Positions 6,093-8,009 of a stretch of DNA of 8,009 nucleotides are shown here, piece after piece. The first letter of the stretch is position 1. Each line of letters starts with the position of its first letter. The translations under genes and the position numbers were made by a program. Source of the stretch: RGIG464 sp045643185 (GTDB lineage: Bacteria; Myxococcota_A; Bradymonadia; UBA4248); contig JAZUKH010000242.1 of assembly GCA_045643185.1 (NCBI GenBank), positions 1-8,009 on the forward strand, in the 5' to 3' direction. Under the pieces are notes generated by a model. That model saw only the letters and a program-made list of their open reading frames with translations, did no database searches and was not told the origin of the DNA.

Positions 6093-7292
6093 TTAATTTT
6101 TAAGCGAAGACGTTTTGAGAATGGAGATAAGAATTTTTGAGAGGATGAGTCCGTTTGGAATGGCCGAGGATTTGATGCCACAATCGGTCTCATAGAGGGC
6201 ACGATGTAGTTGTTTGAGTTCGTTGAGAGAGTAGAGTGCGGCGGCTTCGCGAATGGGTCTGAGCGCCCAGACATTTTTGACGCCGAGGTTTTCGCAGATC
6301 TCGTTTTCGGACATCTGGTTTCCGGGCTCGGTACAGAGTTTATAATGGAGCAGGCGGCGCACGGGGGTAGCGAGCGTGCCGGTGACGAGGACGAGTTCAC
6401 CGGGGGTTTTAGCCTGTTCGACGAAGGCGAGCAGAGCTTCGAGGCATTTGGGAATGTCACGTTTCATGATGGCGTCTGAGATCTCGAAGATACTTCGTTC
6501 TCGGGTATCGATGACTTGTTCGCGCACGATCGTTTCTGTAATCGTATGATCATCGTTTGCGCAAAGTTTGAGTTTTTCGATCATCGTGCCGAGTAAAGCC
6601 CTGTCGGGGCCGATCGCTTCAGCGAGGTATTTTGCAGCCGTCGGCGAGAATTTGAGAGACCAGGTGTTTTGTGCTTCGTCGAGGATGTAAGCCTGGATCT
6701 GAGCAATGAGTTTTTCGCGGGGATCCCAGGGTTTGAGATCGAAGCCGAGTGGCAGACAACGGGCGACTTTGAGGGTATTCGGTGCGTTGTTGGCGGCATC
6801 GAGAATGGTGTTCCAGGTGATTTTGACGTTTTCGGTCTTTTTGGTGGTTTTTTTGGCTTTGGATTCTTTTTTTGCGCCTGCGACGCCATTACAAACGAGG
6901 ACGAGTGTGCCGCGTGCGGGATTGGCGATGTATTCCGTCAGTCGCGTGAGGGGTTCGTCATCGATTTTATTTTTGAGTTTTTCGGTGCCTTTCAGGATGA
7001 CGATTTTTGGCCCGCTGAACATAGAGATGTTCTTGATGGCATCGAGTGCCGTCCGAACGTCAGCTTCGCAGCCTCGTTCGCTGCAACGGAACTGTTCAAA
7101 GCAGAGCGGATCCGGAGCAGCGTCCTTAAAACGCTTTTTGACGAGGGCATTCACGAGTTGTTCCATGCGGTAGCTGTCTTCCCCGTGAAAGAGGTAGACG
7201 GGAGCCAGGGGCTCCTGGCTGTTCAGGTGTTGCAACATCTGTGGAAAGTCGTCAGTCAGGGTTGGATAGGCATTTGAAGACGCGTAAGCCAT
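6093..7292 (-). CDS. holA: DNA polymerase III subunit delta (clamp-loader wrench)
   Basis: The 399-residue delta subunit opens the sliding clamp within the clamp-loader complex. Residues 30-55 (APVYLFHGEDSYRMEQLV) match the family's opening strand and degenerate P-loop region. KNISMFSGPKIVIL (87-100) matches the strand after the sensor helix. IGPDRALLGTMIEKL (227-241) and IFEISDAIMKRD (268-279) are the middle-domain signatures, and LYETDCGIKSS (366-376) is the conserved C-terminal D-x-x-IK motif. Length is above the usual figure of about 340. Most of the excess is a Lys-rich insertion at 140-158 and a longer N-terminus. The ATG at 7290-7292 has GGAG 8 nt upstream; an in-frame ATG 72 nt earlier would add an unrelated-looking peptide. 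It lies downstream of recA in the same direction, with a 217-bp gap. No clear intrinsic terminator follows; only A/T palindromes around the stop are seen. Confidence 0.9.
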   Translation of the reverse strand: MAYASSNAYPTLTDDFPQMLQHLNSQEPLAPVYLFHGEDSYRMEQLVNALVKKRFKDAAPDPLCFEQFRCSERGCEADVRTALDAIKNISMFSGPKIVILKGTEKLKNKIDDEPLTRLTEYIANPARGTLVLVCNGVAGAKKESKAKKTTKKTENVKITWNTILDAANNAPNTLKVARCLPLGFDLKPWDPREKLIAQIQAYILDEAQNTWSLKFSPTAAKYLAEAIGPDRALLGTMIEKLKLCANDDHTITETIVREQVIDTRERSIFEISDAIMKRDIPKCLEALLAFVEQAKTPGELVLVTGTLATPVRRLLHYKLCTEPGNQMSENEICENLGVKNVWALRPIREAAALYSLNELKQLHRALYETDCGIKSSAIPNGLILSKILISILKTSSLKN

Positions 7293-7311
7293 GTTTGGAA
7301 CTCCGCCAGGG

Positions 7312-7317
7312 TGTATA
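7312..7317 (-). promoter_or_regulatory. Possible -10 element of holA
   Basis: On the minus strand TATACA lies 20 bp before the holA ATG. No good -35 is present at 16-18 bp; that position is occupied by the 8-bp-arm hairpin at 7326-7346. A start here would leave a very short leader with the GGAG just inside it. Confidence 0.25.
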
Positions 7318-7325
7318 GACACGTG

Positions 7326-7346
7326 AAGGCGGCACAAGGCCGCCTT
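7326..7346. repeat. GC-rich 8-bp inverted repeat before holA
   Basis: AAGGCGGC (7326-7333) and GCCGCCTT (7339-7346) flank a 5-base loop. It could end the recA transcript (no T-run follows) or serve as an operator, since it covers the -35 position of the possible holA promoter. Confidence 0.45.
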
Positions 7347-7419
7347 GAAGTGAAGCTGAATCACAAGCGTGGATTGCTTGTTTAGGGATCGATGGATTGC
7401 GTTACAGTATTTGTTTATT

Positions 7420-7438
7420 CTTGAACATGGTGTTCAGG
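7420..7438. promoter_or_regulatory. GAACA-TGG-TGTTC palindrome, possible operator or recA transcript-end hairpin
   Basis: CTTGAACA and TGTTCAGG pair over eight positions (one G-T wobble) around TGG. The GAAC-N5-GTTC core is reminiscent of LexA-type operators, some of which contain GAAC...GTTC or end in GTTCAG, but the spacing is not the standard one. It lies 72 bp past recA and about 130 bp before holA. Confidence 0.3.
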
Positions 7439-7483
7439 CGCCGGCCTGGACCTGCGGCGTGCAGAATGAAACACCGGCTGAAC
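7429..7483. repeat. Overlapping, mutually exclusive inverted repeats in the recA-holA spacer
   Basis: GGTGTT (7429-7434) can pair with AACACC (7470-7475). Alternatively GTTCAG (7432-7437) with CCGG (7441-7444) can pair with CCGG (7474-7477) and CTGAAC (7478-7483). Both left arms share bases, so only one can form. The interior contains CAGGC-GCCG-GCCTG (7435-7448) and CTGC...GCAG (7452-7464). No T-run follows on the minus strand. Confidence 0.35.
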
Positions 7484-7509
7484 CGTAACGTGGATTGTGT
7501 GCGTTGGGA

Positions 7510-8009
7510 CTAGATATCGCTATCGTCGTCGCCGAGTGGCAACATATCATTCGGATCGTCATCAAGACCGGCTGAGACTTCGTCTTCGTCGATGGCGCCG
7601 TCGACCATTTTTTCGCGGATCTGGGCTTCGATGGCGTTCATGATCTCGGGATTGTTTCTGAGATATTCCTTACAGGCTTCGCGGCCGTTGCCGATGCGTT
7701 CACCTTCGTAGGCGTACCAGTTGCCAGACTTGTCGAGGATCTCGAATTTGGCGCCGAGGTCGAGGATATCGCCTTCTTTGCTGATGCCTTTTCCGTAGAG
7801 GATGTCGACTTCGACCTCGCGGAAGGGGGGCGCAACTTTGTTTTTAACGATTTTGATCCTGGCCGTGTGACCGACAGGGTCGTTCCCATTTTTGAGGACG
7901 ACGGCACGACGGACGTCGAGGCGAACCGACGAGTAGTACTTGAGGGCGTTACCGCCGCTGGTGGTCTCGGGGTTGCCGTAGATGACGCCGACTTTTTCAC
8001 GGAGCTGGT
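7510..8009 (-). CDS. recA: Recombinase RecA, C-terminal part (5' end outside the window)
   Basis: RecA forms the nucleoprotein filament for homologous recombination and triggers LexA cleavage. The visible 166 codons (165 residues and a stop) begin within the end of the ATPase core at QLREKVGVIYGNPETT. They include the DNA-binding loop 2 signature GNPETTSGGNALKYYSSVRLD, then KIVKNKVAPPFREVEVDILYG and WYAYEGERIGNGREA of the C-terminal domain. The tail is strongly acidic, ending DDPNDMLPLGDDDSDI, like the regulatory acidic tails of other RecAs. Walker A and B lie outside. The stop is TAG (complement 7510-7512). No recX follows; the next gene in the same direction is holA. Confidence 0.97.
   Translation of the reverse strand, partial: QLREKVGVIYGNPETTSGGNALKYYSSVRLDVRRAVVLKNGNDPVGHTARIKIVKNKVAPPFREVEVDILYGKGISKEGDILDLGAKFEILDKSGNWYAYEGERIGNGREACKEYLRNNPEIMNAIEAQIREKMVDGAIDEDEVSAGLDDDPNDMLPLGDDDSDI

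Noticed and set aside
6060..6100. Intrinsic terminator of holA
   Set aside because: Only A/T palindromes (for example AAAATTAATTTT over the stop) occur; no GC-rich stem with a T-run is present.
6669..7277. Plus-strand frame of 202 codons opposite holA
   Set aside because: It is antisense to a well-supported HolA; its Phe/Gly-rich translation mirrors holA codon use rather than a real protein.

Overview
The window looks like chromosomal DNA from a Gram-negative bacterium, most plausibly the Myxococcota/Bradymonadota side of the old Deltaproteobacteria. This is an inference. It rests on a secreted trypsin-fold protease that carries a lipobox, seven Cys/Asp-rich DDNxDGxxDCxDPxC repeats and a hydrophobic C-terminus ending in an Arg/Lys cluster. 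That combination is typical of the predatory or social deltaproteobacterial groups. No rRNA, tRNA, CRISPR array, phage gene or transposase is visible.

Layout, left to right. (1) 1-158, minus: 5' end of ssb (single-strand DNA-binding protein), with an extended -10 promoter and a leader palindrome. (2) 261-298: hairpin with a UUCG loop, between ssb and the gene upstream. (3) 362-2233, minus: a 623-residue protein with a GT-B glycosyltransferase-like core, Ala/Pro linkers and a C-terminal helical segment; function unknown. (4) 2234-2688: the only long non-coding stretch, divergent, holding a good minus-strand promoter and a three-unit REP-like hairpin array. (5) 2689-4047, plus: the only plus-strand gene, a dihydropyrimidinase/hydantoinase-family amidohydrolase with all expected metal ligands. 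(6) 4074-4101: a perfect 13-bp-arm palindrome between convergent genes. (7) 4113-5879, minus: the lipoprotein protease with seven exact 30-residue repeats. (8) 5880-6009: its structured leader, made of two tandem 24-bp repeats and a 10-bp-arm hairpin just after a predicted promoter. (9) 6093-7292, minus: holA (DNA polymerase III delta subunit). (10) 7293-7509: spacer with several inverted repeats, one resembling a GAAC/GTTC operator. (11) 7510-8009, minus: C-terminal part of recA.

Three genes belong to DNA replication and repair (recA, holA, ssb). They are co-oriented but separated by an apparently unrelated protease, an amidohydrolase on the other strand and the GT-like protein. The order recA-holA without recX is worth noting. 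I see no self-contained defence or mobile system. The unusual material is the GT-like protein of unknown role, the protease with its leader, and the intergenic hairpin family whose stem sequence changes while pairing is kept.
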